Below the pieces are notes generated by a model. The model saw only the letters and a program-made list of their open reading frames with translations, made no database searches and was not told the DNA's origin. DNA of 33,705 bases, from assembly GCA_009781235.1 (NCBI GenBank), contig WQYM01000007.1, positions 1-33,705 on the forward strand, in the 5' to 3' direction. This stretch comes from Bacillota bacterium. GTDB taxonomy: Bacteria > Bacillota > Clostridia > Christensenellales > Pumilibacteraceae. Both the position numbers and the translations under genes were made by a program. Every line of letters starts with the position of its first letter. The stretch's first letter is position 1. Positions 9,841-21,099 of the stretch are shown here, one piece after another.

Positions 9841-9988
9841 GGCGGGGGCTTTCGGGACGGATGTCAAAAACACAACGACCAACGTAGGGCGGGGGTTCAA
9901 TGTTGTCAGGTTAGGCGCACGTTTATCGTAGGGCGGGGACTTGCCCCCGCCGAAAACGCAAATATTGACGGCACGGCGGGGGTTAGCT
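9836..9988. repeat. cluster of class B repeat copies downstream of and overlapping the malQ stop
   Basis: cgtagggcggggg occurs near 9836 and 9883; cgtagggcggggacttgcccccgccg at about 9927-9952; cggcgggggttagct at about 9974. Confidence 0.85.
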
Positions 9989-10018
9989 CCAATGTTGACT
10001 AATAACAAATCCTCTCAT

Positions 10019-10942
10019 CTAAAAGTCGTAAACGTTTACGCTTGTCACCGTCGCTTTGACGGGCAAGCCCGTCGCAATCGCAATCATCCGGTTCGTCTCG
10101 ACAAATTGCCAGCTTTCATCGGGCGCTAAATTTTTATGATTAAAAGGAATCGTCGAAAGCGCGGTTCCGTTTTCGTCAAATAAGGTGACGGAAATAAAAA
10201 TCGACTTCATCTCTTTTTTAAACGTGTTTTTTACGGTACCGGCGATGCTAAAATACCGGTAATTCCCTTGCGTGCGCGTAAGCGTCAGCACCGGTTCCTC
10301 CGTTATTACCAAATCCTTTGCCATGGGTTTATCCTGCGGAACCGTAATCTCACAGGCTGCCCTAACGGCTGAATTGACCGAGGATGTCGCGGTAATCGTC
10401 GCCGTGCCGGTTTTCTTTGCCGTTACCACGCCGCTTGCATCGACCGAAGCCACAAAGATATCCGAGGAAGACCACTTTACCTTCCGGTTATTATCGGTAT
10501 CCGGGCTTACGGTAACCGTCGCACTCAAAACCGCAATGTCGCCCACTTCCAACGTCACATCGGTGCGGTTCAGCGCGACGCTATCTACCGCCGCCTTGCC
10601 CGAGGACGAGCCCCCGAACGGGTTATCCGTATAGTCGCCTAAGTCGTCAAAAAGGGACGACATGCCGTTCATCACCCAAACAATCGGCAAAACGACCGAA
10701 AGCACGATCACCGCAAACGCGACGCACGAAACAATAATCGTCGCCTTTTTATGATTTTTAAAAAAATCGGAGATATGTAGGTTGAAAAAAGAAAATGAAT
10801 TCTGTTGCGGAGGAGGAGGCGCGGGAGAAGGGGGTGGCGGAGGAGGCGCCGTCACCTTTTCTTCGGGCAATACCCCGCCGCAAAATTCGCATGTCCTGGC
10901 GCCCTCTTTAATCGAGGCGCCGCAATTGGTACATTTAATCAT
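10019..10942 (-). CDS. zinc-ribbon membrane protein with Ig-like (Big_2) domain
   Basis: MIKCTNCGASIKEGARTCEFCGG; Pro-rich linker; TM segment; VDSVALNRTDVTLEVGDIAVLSATVTVSPDTDNNRKVKWSSSD...ASGVVTAKKTGTATITATS. Confidence 0.85.
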   Translation of the reverse strand: MIKCTNCGASIKEGARTCEFCGGVLPEEKVTAPPPPPPSPAPPPPQQNSFSFFNLHISDFFKNHKKATIIVSCVAFAVIVLSVVLPIVWVMNGMSSLFDDLGDYTDNPFGGSSSGKAAVDSVALNRTDVTLEVGDIAVLSATVTVSPDTDNNRKVKWSSSDIFVASVDASGVVTAKKTGTATITATSSVNSAVRAACEITVPQDKPMAKDLVITEEPVLTLTRTQGNYRYFSIAGTVKNTFKKEMKSIFISVTLFDENGTALSTIPFNHKNLAPDESWQFVETNRMIAIATGLPVKATVTSVNVYDF

Positions 10943-10959
10943 GAAAAACTCCTGTTTTT

Positions 10960-11070
10960 AGTGATAAGTGATGAGTGGTAAGAGATAAGTCCCGGACTGA
11001 TTATGTTGTGGGAATCATTTTTTGGTCTTCTAAAATTTCATCCATAACTTATCACTCATCACTTATCACT
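10960..11070. repeat. class A tandem-word inverted repeat (word agtgata)
   Basis: agtgataagtgatgagtggtaagagataagt ... acttatcactcatcacttatcact. Confidence 0.92.
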
Positions 11071-12231
11071 AACCAATATCTCCCACAGCTTATCCGCCAA
11101 AATATCCGGGCCGTCGCAGCGGCGCTCGGACGCGCAAGCCGCTACATAGGGTGCCATAAGCTCCGGGCTTTGCGCCCAACGCTCGGCCAATTGTACGGCT
11201 TTTTTTACGTTGGTGATTTTAATCGCGCTTTTTACAAAGTCGGTGTAGTGCGCGCCGATCCATTTTTCAATCGGCGTCGCGGTAAACGTGATGATGGCGG
11301 GCGCGCCAAAGTACGCGGGCTCAGCCAAATTCGACGCCCCTGCCTTGCCGATAAACAGGTCGCACGCGGCGGACAGGGTAAGCATTTTGTCGGTAAACCC
11401 GTAGGGCTTAAAGGTGATGTTGCCGGGCGGTGTGAGTTTTTGAAACTCCTCGTACAGCTTTTCGTTTTTGCCGCACACGGCGATAACGTTTAGCGGCAAT
11501 TTTGACTTTAGCAGTTGCCGGACGGTTTCGCCCAGTCGCCCCGCTCCGTACGCGCCGTCTGCCAACAAAATCGTGAATTTGTCCTCGGGAACGTCGATCT
11601 CGCGGCGGTAAAAAGCCCGGCTTTCGGTGTAGGAGGCGACGGCTTTGCGGATTAAAAACGGTACCTGTACTACGCTGGTATTTTTAAAGCCGCGCTTTTT
11701 TTCGGCGGCCACTTTGCCGGCGGCGGACGAGAGCGCGAATACGTCGGCGCGGCGGTCCCACTGCTGGCCAATAATAGGGTCTGGACAGTATACAACGATT
11801 TTGGAGTCGATGAGCCCCCGCTTTTTGGCGGCGCACGCATAATACAGCGTCGCAAAATGCGTGTTAAAGATAAGGTCGGCGTTTAATTCCTGCATAAGTG
11901 CCAGCGAGGGCTTAAAACCGCGCTTCCACCATGTTCCGTACAAAAACTTTAGGCTGATTTTTTGCCCCACAAGGCGCATCATCGAAAACTGGAACAGCCC
12001 GAAAATCTTGTATTTGTTGTGGTTTTTTACCTCTTTGATTAACGTGTCCTCGACATATTTTAAGTCGGGATCCTGTTTGTCCTGAAAAAATTTGGTGCGG
12101 ACAATCTCGCAACGGTCGCCGTACTTTTCCTCAAACGCGTCGCAAACGGCGGTCATAGGCATAATATGCCCAAGTCCCGCCTCCACAAAAGGAAACACCA
12201 CACGGTATTTTTTTGTTCGCTCTCCTTCCAC
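11059..12231 (-). CDS. GT28/MGDG synthase-like glycosyltransferase
   Basis: VVFPFVEAGLGHIMPMTAVCDAFEEKYG...ILLADGAYGAGRL...YGFTDKMLTLSAACDLFIGKAGASNLAEPAYFGAPAI. Confidence 0.8.
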   Translation of the reverse strand: MEGERTKKYRVVFPFVEAGLGHIMPMTAVCDAFEEKYGDRCEIVRTKFFQDKQDPDLKYVEDTLIKEVKNHNKYKIFGLFQFSMMRLVGQKISLKFLYGTWWKRGFKPSLALMQELNADLIFNTHFATLYYACAAKKRGLIDSKIVVYCPDPIIGQQWDRRADVFALSSAAGKVAAEKKRGFKNTSVVQVPFLIRKAVASYTESRAFYRREIDVPEDKFTILLADGAYGAGRLGETVRQLLKSKLPLNVIAVCGKNEKLYEEFQKLTPPGNITFKPYGFTDKMLTLSAACDLFIGKAGASNLAEPAYFGAPAIITFTATPIEKWIGAHYTDFVKSAIKITNVKKAVQLAERWAQSPELMAPYVAACASERRCDGPDILADKLWEILVSDK

Positions 12232-12288
12232 CCCTATATTGTACTACAGCCATTAAAAATTGTCAACCCCGCATGAATTAAAATTTGG

Positions 12289-13545
12289 TTAGAATTTTTG
12301 GTTCAAAAACGCCAAAAACCGTTCCCAATCATAAAGCTTAACCGCATGGCGCCCGCTCCGCAGGTGGTAGCCAACTTGTCGGGGGGACGGACTCATCGAC
12401 AAGCCGGTACTTGTTCTTGCATTATTTGCGGGCGACGCAGTTACATTTGCTTCCAACTTATCGATGAGTCCGTCCCCCCGACAAGTTTCATATAATGCAT
12501 AGGCCTCACCGCATAATTGCACCGACAATAATTCCGCGTCCGGATCCGCCCAGCGGTCTTTTGAAGCACTTGCGATATAGAGCGGGCGCGGGGCGATGAG
12601 TGATAAAAGCTGATGCTGGTCGACGGGCAAATCGTTTTCGCGCCCGGAAAATTCGGCGTAGCGCGGGCAAAACCAATACGGGAAGCGTTTTGTGATGTCG
12701 GCGATTCGCTCCCCCGCCTTGCCTCGCGCGAGGGCGGCGCCGGAACAGCCGGAATTGTTGGAAATTACCGCGCCGACCCGTGTGTCCTGCGCACCGCACC
12801 ACAATGCGGTTTTCCCGGCGCGCGAATGCCCGCACACCGCGATACGTGCGGGGTCAACGTCGCCGCGCGTCAACAGGTAATCGATGAAGCGGCTTACGCA
12901 GAAGGCCCATGCGCCGATCGCGCCCCATCGGGAATTAGGAGTGAGGAATGAGGAATGAGGAATTGCGGATTTATTTTTTTCAGATTGCTTGCCGCTCCCC
13001 ATTGACCGCCGGCTATTATCTATCCTACATTCCTCATTCCTCATTTCTAATTCCTCACTCTTCCCATCGTACAATCCAAGCAGCCCCCTCCTACCCGGCT
13101 TATCGGGACACGCCTCGTCTACGCGGGCACGGATTGCGATAAAGCCCGCGTTTGTAATGACATCCGGCGGGCAGTACTCATAAACGGCTTTCCGGCTCCT
13201 AAAAAAGCGGCTCGAAAACGGGTCAATCATGATGATGACGGGCAACTTAGAGGATAGAGAATAGAGGATAGGGGATAGGGGTTTAGGCCGGTAAATGTCG
13301 GAGCGGAAGGCACACGCTTTGCCGCCTAGCTTCATGGTCAAGGTTAAAACCGAATGTTCGATATCCGGATAGCGGCTTTTGCCCGGCGTTAATTCGTGCG
13401 AAACTTCGGGAAGCTGCGAGGGCGTCCGTCCGTAAACGTAATCGGAAAATAAGCCCAAGAGCTCCGGGCGGCGAAAATTTTCCCACTCCGAAACGGTTGC
13501 GGGCTTGTCGGGCAAAAATATAGGCGGCAAGTTATTTTCCGGCAT
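12289..13545 (-). CDS. acetyl-xylan-esterase-like / glucuronoyl esterase-like alpha/beta hydrolase carrying in-frame repeat insertions
   Basis: ARIAVCGHSRAGKTALWCGAQDTRVGAVISNNSGCSGAALARGKAGERI...LLSLIAPRPLYIASASKDRWADPDAE; start at MPENNLPP with gggag RBS. Confidence 0.85.
   Translation of the reverse strand: MPENNLPPIFLPDKPATVSEWENFRRPELLGLFSDYVYGRTPSQLPEVSHELTPGKSRYPDIEHSVLTLTMKLGGKACAFRSDIYRPKPLSPILYSLSSKLPVIIMIDPFSSRFFRSRKAVYEYCPPDVITNAGFIAIRARVDEACPDKPGRRGLLGLYDGKSEELEMRNEECRIDNSRRSMGSGKQSEKNKSAIPHSSFLTPNSRWGAIGAWAFCVSRFIDYLLTRGDVDPARIAVCGHSRAGKTALWCGAQDTRVGAVISNNSGCSGAALARGKAGERIADITKRFPYWFCPRYAEFSGRENDLPVDQHQLLSLIAPRPLYIASASKDRWADPDAELLSVQLCGEAYALYETCRGDGLIDKLEANVTASPANNARTSTGLSMSPSPRQVGYHLRSGRHAVKLYDWERFLAFLNQKF
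12374..12486. repeat. class C inverted repeat inside the esterase CDS
   Basis: acttgtcggggggacggactcatcgacaag (12374-12403) versus cttatcgatgagtccgtccccccgacaagt (12457-12486), 29/30 complementary. Confidence 0.96.
12931..13061. repeat. class A tandem-word inverted repeat (word gaggaat) inside the esterase CDS
   Basis: ggaattaggagtgaggaatgaggaatgaggaatt ... attcctcattcctcatttctaattcctcactc. Confidence 0.95.
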
Positions 13546-13610
13546 TGTCTTCTCCCAATGCGTGTCCCGTGACCCGGTCACCGTGCACGGGGTATTATTC
13601 GCTTTTGACA

Positions 13611-13964
13611 CTAAGCGCTCATCCAAAAAGGCCAAAAATAGGCGATGAGTACCACAAGCGTAGCGCCCGCGACAAAAATTGCCGCCATTTCTAAAGCTAC
13701 CGCAATGTACGCGCCTTTATTATCTCCCTCCGCAATCCGCCCGGCATAAACGGGAAGCACCCCGAACACCGCGATCATTTCGGTTACAAACATGCCGAGA
13801 AAAAGAAAAAAACACCAAGCATTATACACACCGAGGTAACCGACAAACCACGCTTGTACGGCGATGAAAAGCATGATGGCCGCGCCCGCCGCAATCGTAA
13901 AAAGCTCGGATACAAATACGACGTATTCTAATTTCGTTTTTTTAGTTGTATTTGTTTTTTTCAA
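13611..13964 (-). CDS. small hypothetical membrane protein
   Basis: 117 aa ORF with several hydrophobic segments, Lys/Thr-rich N-terminus. Confidence 0.65.
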   Translation of the reverse strand: MKKTNTTKKTKLEYVVFVSELFTIAAGAAIMLFIAVQAWFVGYLGVYNAWCFFLFLGMFVTEMIAVFGVLPVYAGRIAEGDNKGAYIAVALEMAAIFVAGATLVVLIAYFWPFWMSA

Positions 13965-14152
13965 GCGGAAGCCTCGCTCTGTCCAAAGTCAAAATGATTA
14001 AGCAAATCGTTGCTTAAACGGGTCGATGAGGGCATCGACCCCTACTGGATGGAGTTCTCTGTTAGGATGTGTCCGTTCCGGCGGGTCGCAAAGGACTGCG
14101 ACCCCTACGGGAATGAGCGTAACCACTAATTACTAACTCCCAAAAAATCCGA

Positions 14153-14193
14153 CATTCCTCACTCCTAATTCCTAATTCCTAATTCCTAATTCT
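14153..14193. repeat. single heptamer array (attccta), unpaired class A arm
   Basis: attcctcactcctaattcctaattcctaattcctaattct. Confidence 0.85.
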
Positions 14194-14200
14194 CTGTCCC

Positions 14201-15754
14201 CTACCCCGCTTTTTCAAAAATCCTCAAAAACAGCCGCGCCGTCGCCAAAGCGTCGTCTAAGGCGCGGTGGGCGTTGGTTAGTTCTATTTTAAGTTGCTCT
14301 GTTAAAAACCCGAGGTTATAGTGCGGCAGGCCGGGGAAAGTTTTGCGCGCAAGCGTCACCGTGTCGTGCTTTGGGTGGTCAAAGAAGATGCCGAGCGACT
14401 TGCCCTTGTCCGCGATAAAACCGAGGTCGAACGGGATGTTGTGCGCCACGAGCTCCGCACCGTCGACAAATTTATAAAAATCCGGCAGCACCTGCTCTAT
14501 TTTAGGCTTTCCCTCAACATCCGCGTCTTTGATGCCGTTAATTTTGGATGCGGCCTCGGGGATCGGGGTTTCGGGGTCGATGAGCGAAGAAAAAGTCTCC
14601 GTGATGCGCCCGTTGACGATTTTGACCGCGCCGATTTCGATGATGCAGTCATTTTGCGCGCTTAAGCCGGTCGTCTCTAAATCAAACACCACCAGCGTTT
14701 TGCCCAAAAGCGCGGCAGGGACGCCTATGCTTGCGGCTGCGCCGTCGAACAGCGAGCCTTGAGAAAAAACCTCATAGGGCTTAGGGAATACCGCTTGGTA
14801 ACGGGGGCTGACGCTTCTTATCAGGCGGTTTGGCACCAAATCATCGGGCAGCGTGCAATACGATATATCTTTTATCACCATCATGAGCTTCCCGGCGTTT
14901 TTTTTGTCCGGCTCTAAAGAGCCGCGCACCGCCACTTGCTTACCCTGCTTTAAAAGCCCGATTTTGTTTGCGGTGTACTTGTTAGGAAAATATATCCCCT
15001 CGATAGTTCCGGTAAAATCGGCCAAACTTAACTTATAAAAATTCTTTTCGCTTCCGTCTTTTGCGCGGTAAGCGAACTGCGAAAATTCCGTTAACGTGCC
15101 GCAAACGGTCAGTGATTCGCGCGGGTTTTTGGCGTCCTCTATGTACGCGGCACGCTCGTAAATCGGCGCGCCGATGAGAGCGTCCACGTTTTGAGGCACG
15201 ATAAACCTTCCGCCCGGTTTTTCCGGCGCTAAGGCGGGTCCTTCCGGGTCCGCCTCCGGTTCCGGCGCTCTCACACCCGCATCGCCTTTTTTGACAAACG
15301 AAAACGCTACGGGCTCACAATAACTGCGCCCCAAAAATTTTTGAACCTCCGCCGCCGTGCCCGCGCCCTCGCAATATTCAAAAATGACCGGGTCTACTGA
15401 TATGCGCGCAAACGCGCCGCCCGAATTTACCCCCGCCTCTATGGATTCCGCCGTTACGGTCGTCGCCAGCGGCGGGATTTTTTTAAAAAACTCTACCATC
15501 CGCGCGGTAAAATCTTCCGCGTCAAAATGGCTTTTTACGAGTTTTACCATTACATTTGCCGGACTGTTTAACACTTTTTGCGCGGCCGACGCAATCGCCC
15601 CGCGATCTTCCTCCGAAACGGAGGAATAAGATTCCGGGTACAATAAAACCAACTCGATTTGCCTTTTGCGCACCGAGATATTAACTTCCCTCAGCTTAAT
15701 ATAGCTGAATCGGTCATTAGTTTCGGAATTGAATTTCTCAAGAAAGGTTTTCAA
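14201..15754 (-). CDS. PolC-like N-terminal/OB-fold/DEDDh 3'-5' exonuclease protein without polymerase domain
   Basis: LTVCGTLTEFSQFAYRAKDGSEKNFYKLSLADFTGTIEGIYF (OB); LVVFDLETTGLSAQNDCIIEIGAVKI...LVAHNIPFDLGF...NAHRALDDALATARLF (DEDDh). Confidence 0.85.
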   Translation of the reverse strand: MKTFLEKFNSETNDRFSYIKLREVNISVRKRQIELVLLYPESYSSVSEEDRGAIASAAQKVLNSPANVMVKLVKSHFDAEDFTARMVEFFKKIPPLATTVTAESIEAGVNSGGAFARISVDPVIFEYCEGAGTAAEVQKFLGRSYCEPVAFSFVKKGDAGVRAPEPEADPEGPALAPEKPGGRFIVPQNVDALIGAPIYERAAYIEDAKNPRESLTVCGTLTEFSQFAYRAKDGSEKNFYKLSLADFTGTIEGIYFPNKYTANKIGLLKQGKQVAVRGSLEPDKKNAGKLMMVIKDISYCTLPDDLVPNRLIRSVSPRYQAVFPKPYEVFSQGSLFDGAAASIGVPAALLGKTLVVFDLETTGLSAQNDCIIEIGAVKIVNGRITETFSSLIDPETPIPEAASKINGIKDADVEGKPKIEQVLPDFYKFVDGAELVAHNIPFDLGFIADKGKSLGIFFDHPKHDTVTLARKTFPGLPHYNLGFLTEQLKIELTNAHRALDDALATARLFLRIFEKAG

Positions 15755-15817
15755 TCAATCGCCTTTACGGATTCAAACCCATTTCATCCGCATTTGTAAT
15801 TTGTAATTTGTAATTTA

Positions 15818-15856
15818 CTCGTGATGTAAAATTCCGACGGAATTTTACATCACGAG
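15818..15856. terminator. perfect 19-bp palindromic hairpin overlapping the ROK stop codon, possible terminator
   Basis: ctcgtgatgtaaaattccg-a-cggaattttacatcacgag; flanked by atttgta heptamers (15792-15816). Confidence 0.7.
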
Positions 15857-16777
15857 ACTTGCCGCGCCGATTACACCCGCGTCGTTGCCAAGCTGCGCCG
15901 TTAAAATCACGGTGCGCAAGGAATCCTTTCCCCCGTAGCGGCGTTCATCCACGTATTTTTGCAATTGGTCGGTTAAATATTCGCGCTCGCCCGAAACTCC
16001 ACCGCCCAAAATGACCGCCTGGCTCCGAAATACTGCGACGACGTTTAAAATCCCTTCGGCCAACGAGCGTATGTAAGCGTCCACCACCTTTAGCGCGGAG
16101 GCGTCGTTTTTGCGGGCGCACGCGAACGCCGTCCTACCGTCTACCTTGTTTAAATCCTTGCCGCAATGATCCCACATCATGCTGTTTTTATCGGTCTGCA
16201 TCGCAAACAGCGTCTCGCGAATTAAAGCCGTGGCGGAAGTGTAAACCTCCATGCACCCCTTGCGCCCGCACGAGCACTGCACGCCGTTTTCTTTGAGCAC
16301 CGTGTGGCCGATCTCTGTGCCCATGGATTTATAGCCCTCGAACAATTTACCGTTCACAACAAAGCCGCCCCCAAGCCCCGTGCCCAAGGTTAAAAGCGCC
16401 GTGTCTGAGAAGCTTTTGCCCGCGCCGAACTTAGTCTCCCCCAGCGCCGCGACGTTCGCGTCGTTGGAGATTTTGACGGGCTTTCCCGTCCTCTCGGAAA
16501 TGCCTTTTGCGAGCGCGACGTTCTTCCAATACAGATTGGGCGAGTACTCGACGATTCCCGCCTCCGAATCAATCGCGCCCGGGCAGCCGACGCCGATTGC
16601 CTCGTACTCGAACCCCTGCGTCAGCTCGATGACTCCGTCCGCGATGTCGCCGATGACGTGTATGGCGTCGCGGGTGCTTTTGGTCTTAAGACTCGCCTTT
16701 TTGACGATTTGGCCCTTTTCGTTGACGAGCGCGATTTTAACGTTCGTGCCGCCGACATCGATTCCTACATAGTTCAT
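15845..16777 (-). CDS. ROK family sugar kinase (glucokinase-like)
   Basis: MNYVGIDVGGTNVKIALVNEKGQIV...NDANVAALGE...LGTGLGGGFVVNGKLFEG...GHTVLKENGVQCSCGRKGCMEVYTS; start with gggag RBS. Confidence 0.93.
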   Translation of the reverse strand: MNYVGIDVGGTNVKIALVNEKGQIVKKASLKTKSTRDAIHVIGDIADGVIELTQGFEYEAIGVGCPGAIDSEAGIVEYSPNLYWKNVALAKGISERTGKPVKISNDANVAALGETKFGAGKSFSDTALLTLGTGLGGGFVVNGKLFEGYKSMGTEIGHTVLKENGVQCSCGRKGCMEVYTSATALIRETLFAMQTDKNSMMWDHCGKDLNKVDGRTAFACARKNDASALKVVDAYIRSLAEGILNVVAVFRSQAVILGGGVSGEREYLTDQLQKYVDERRYGGKDSLRTVILTAQLGNDAGVIGAASLVM

Positions 16778-16930
16778 GATAAAAACTCCCGTTTTTATTG
16801 GTGGAAATATCGCATTCATTATACGCGTACATACGCATTCTGTCAACTGCTTTCTGTTCAAAAACAAAATATGCTTGCATTTTGCGCGAGCGTACGTTTT
16901 TATGGACACATCTCATAAAGGGATTTTCTC

Positions 16931-16959
16931 TTGACAAGCAAGTAAATCCGTGCTATCCT
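16931..16959 (+). promoter_or_regulatory. sigma70-type promoter for the LRR gene
   Basis: TTGACA (16931-16936), 17-nt spacer, TATCCT (16954-16959), 45 nt before ATG 17004. Confidence 0.65.
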
Positions 16960-17003
16960 AAATTTATCATACAAACCACCGATCTCACGGAGGCGTCTTT
17001 TTT

Positions 17004-20405
<3,402 letters not shown>

Positions 20406-20481
20406 CGTTTTATACCGCCTGTTCCTTACTATGCCCTATTATAAATCGAACAAACCTATTTGTCAACAAGGAAATACAAAA

Positions 20482-20517
20482 AGGGCTGCCTCGCGTTTTT
20501 CTTCGTGAGACAGCCCT
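20482..20517 (-). terminator. intrinsic terminator at the end of the ribosomal operon
   Basis: Minus-strand agggctgtctcacg-aagaaaaa-cgcgaggcagccct followed by ttttgta. Confidence 0.85.
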
Positions 20518-20559
20518 CTTATCTTTCATTACTGCATTATTGCATTATCGCATTGTCGG

Positions 20560-21093
20560 TTACACCAACTCAATCAGCGCCTCTTCGGCCGCGTCGCCGC
20601 GCCGAAAGCCCATTTTAAGGACGCGGGTATAGCCACCGCCTTTGCCGACTTCTTGGATGCGGCGGGCGTACTTGGGGGCGTAATCGTTAAAAATCTTCTC
20701 TAACAGCGGATGGTAAATGTGCTCGGTCCGGCCACGGAACGCGGCTTTGGTTTCACCCTTAGCGCGCTGCTCCTGCTGGTCATAGACGACCGCCATAATC
20801 TTACGGCGTGCCGCCAGCTTTTTGGGCCCGTCGTTAACAATAGCAACCTTGATTTCCTTTTGCGTCCGCTTGCCCTTTTTGTCCGTCTCGGTCTTAATGC
20901 GCGTCTCGACCTTTTCCACCGTATCGGTGTACGAGTCAATCGCAAGCGTCAACAGCTTTTCGGCAATGCGCGATACTTCTTTTGCGCGCGCCGCTGTCGT
21001 TTGTATTTTTCCGTGCCACAAAAGCGCGGTTACCTGATTGCGTAACAGCGCGTCCCTTTGGTCTGTGGGCCTGCCTAGTTTTCGTTGTTCCAT
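20560..21093 (-). CDS. rplQ: 50S ribosomal protein L17 (long form)
   Basis: RKLGRPTDQRDALLRNQVTALLWHGKIQTTAARAKEVSRIAEKLLTLA...GGGYTRVLKMGFRRGDAAEEALIEL. Confidence 0.96.
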   Translation of the reverse strand: MEQRKLGRPTDQRDALLRNQVTALLWHGKIQTTAARAKEVSRIAEKLLTLAIDSYTDTVEKVETRIKTETDKKGKRTQKEIKVAIVNDGPKKLAARRKIMAVVYDQQEQRAKGETKAAFRGRTEHIYHPLLEKIFNDYAPKYARRIQEVGKGGGYTRVLKMGFRRGDAAEEALIELV

Positions 21094-21099
21094 AATGAT

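Noticed and set aside
20528-20555. Complete class A element downstream of rplQ
   Set aside because: Only one array (attactgcattattgcattatcgcatt) is visible; the matching left arm is missing and the nearby hairpin is an ordinary terminator.
20560-21093. Long L17 as an element insertion
   Set aside because: Internal Lys/Thr-rich segment shows no palindrome or heptamer array; longer L17 forms are plausible in Clostridia.
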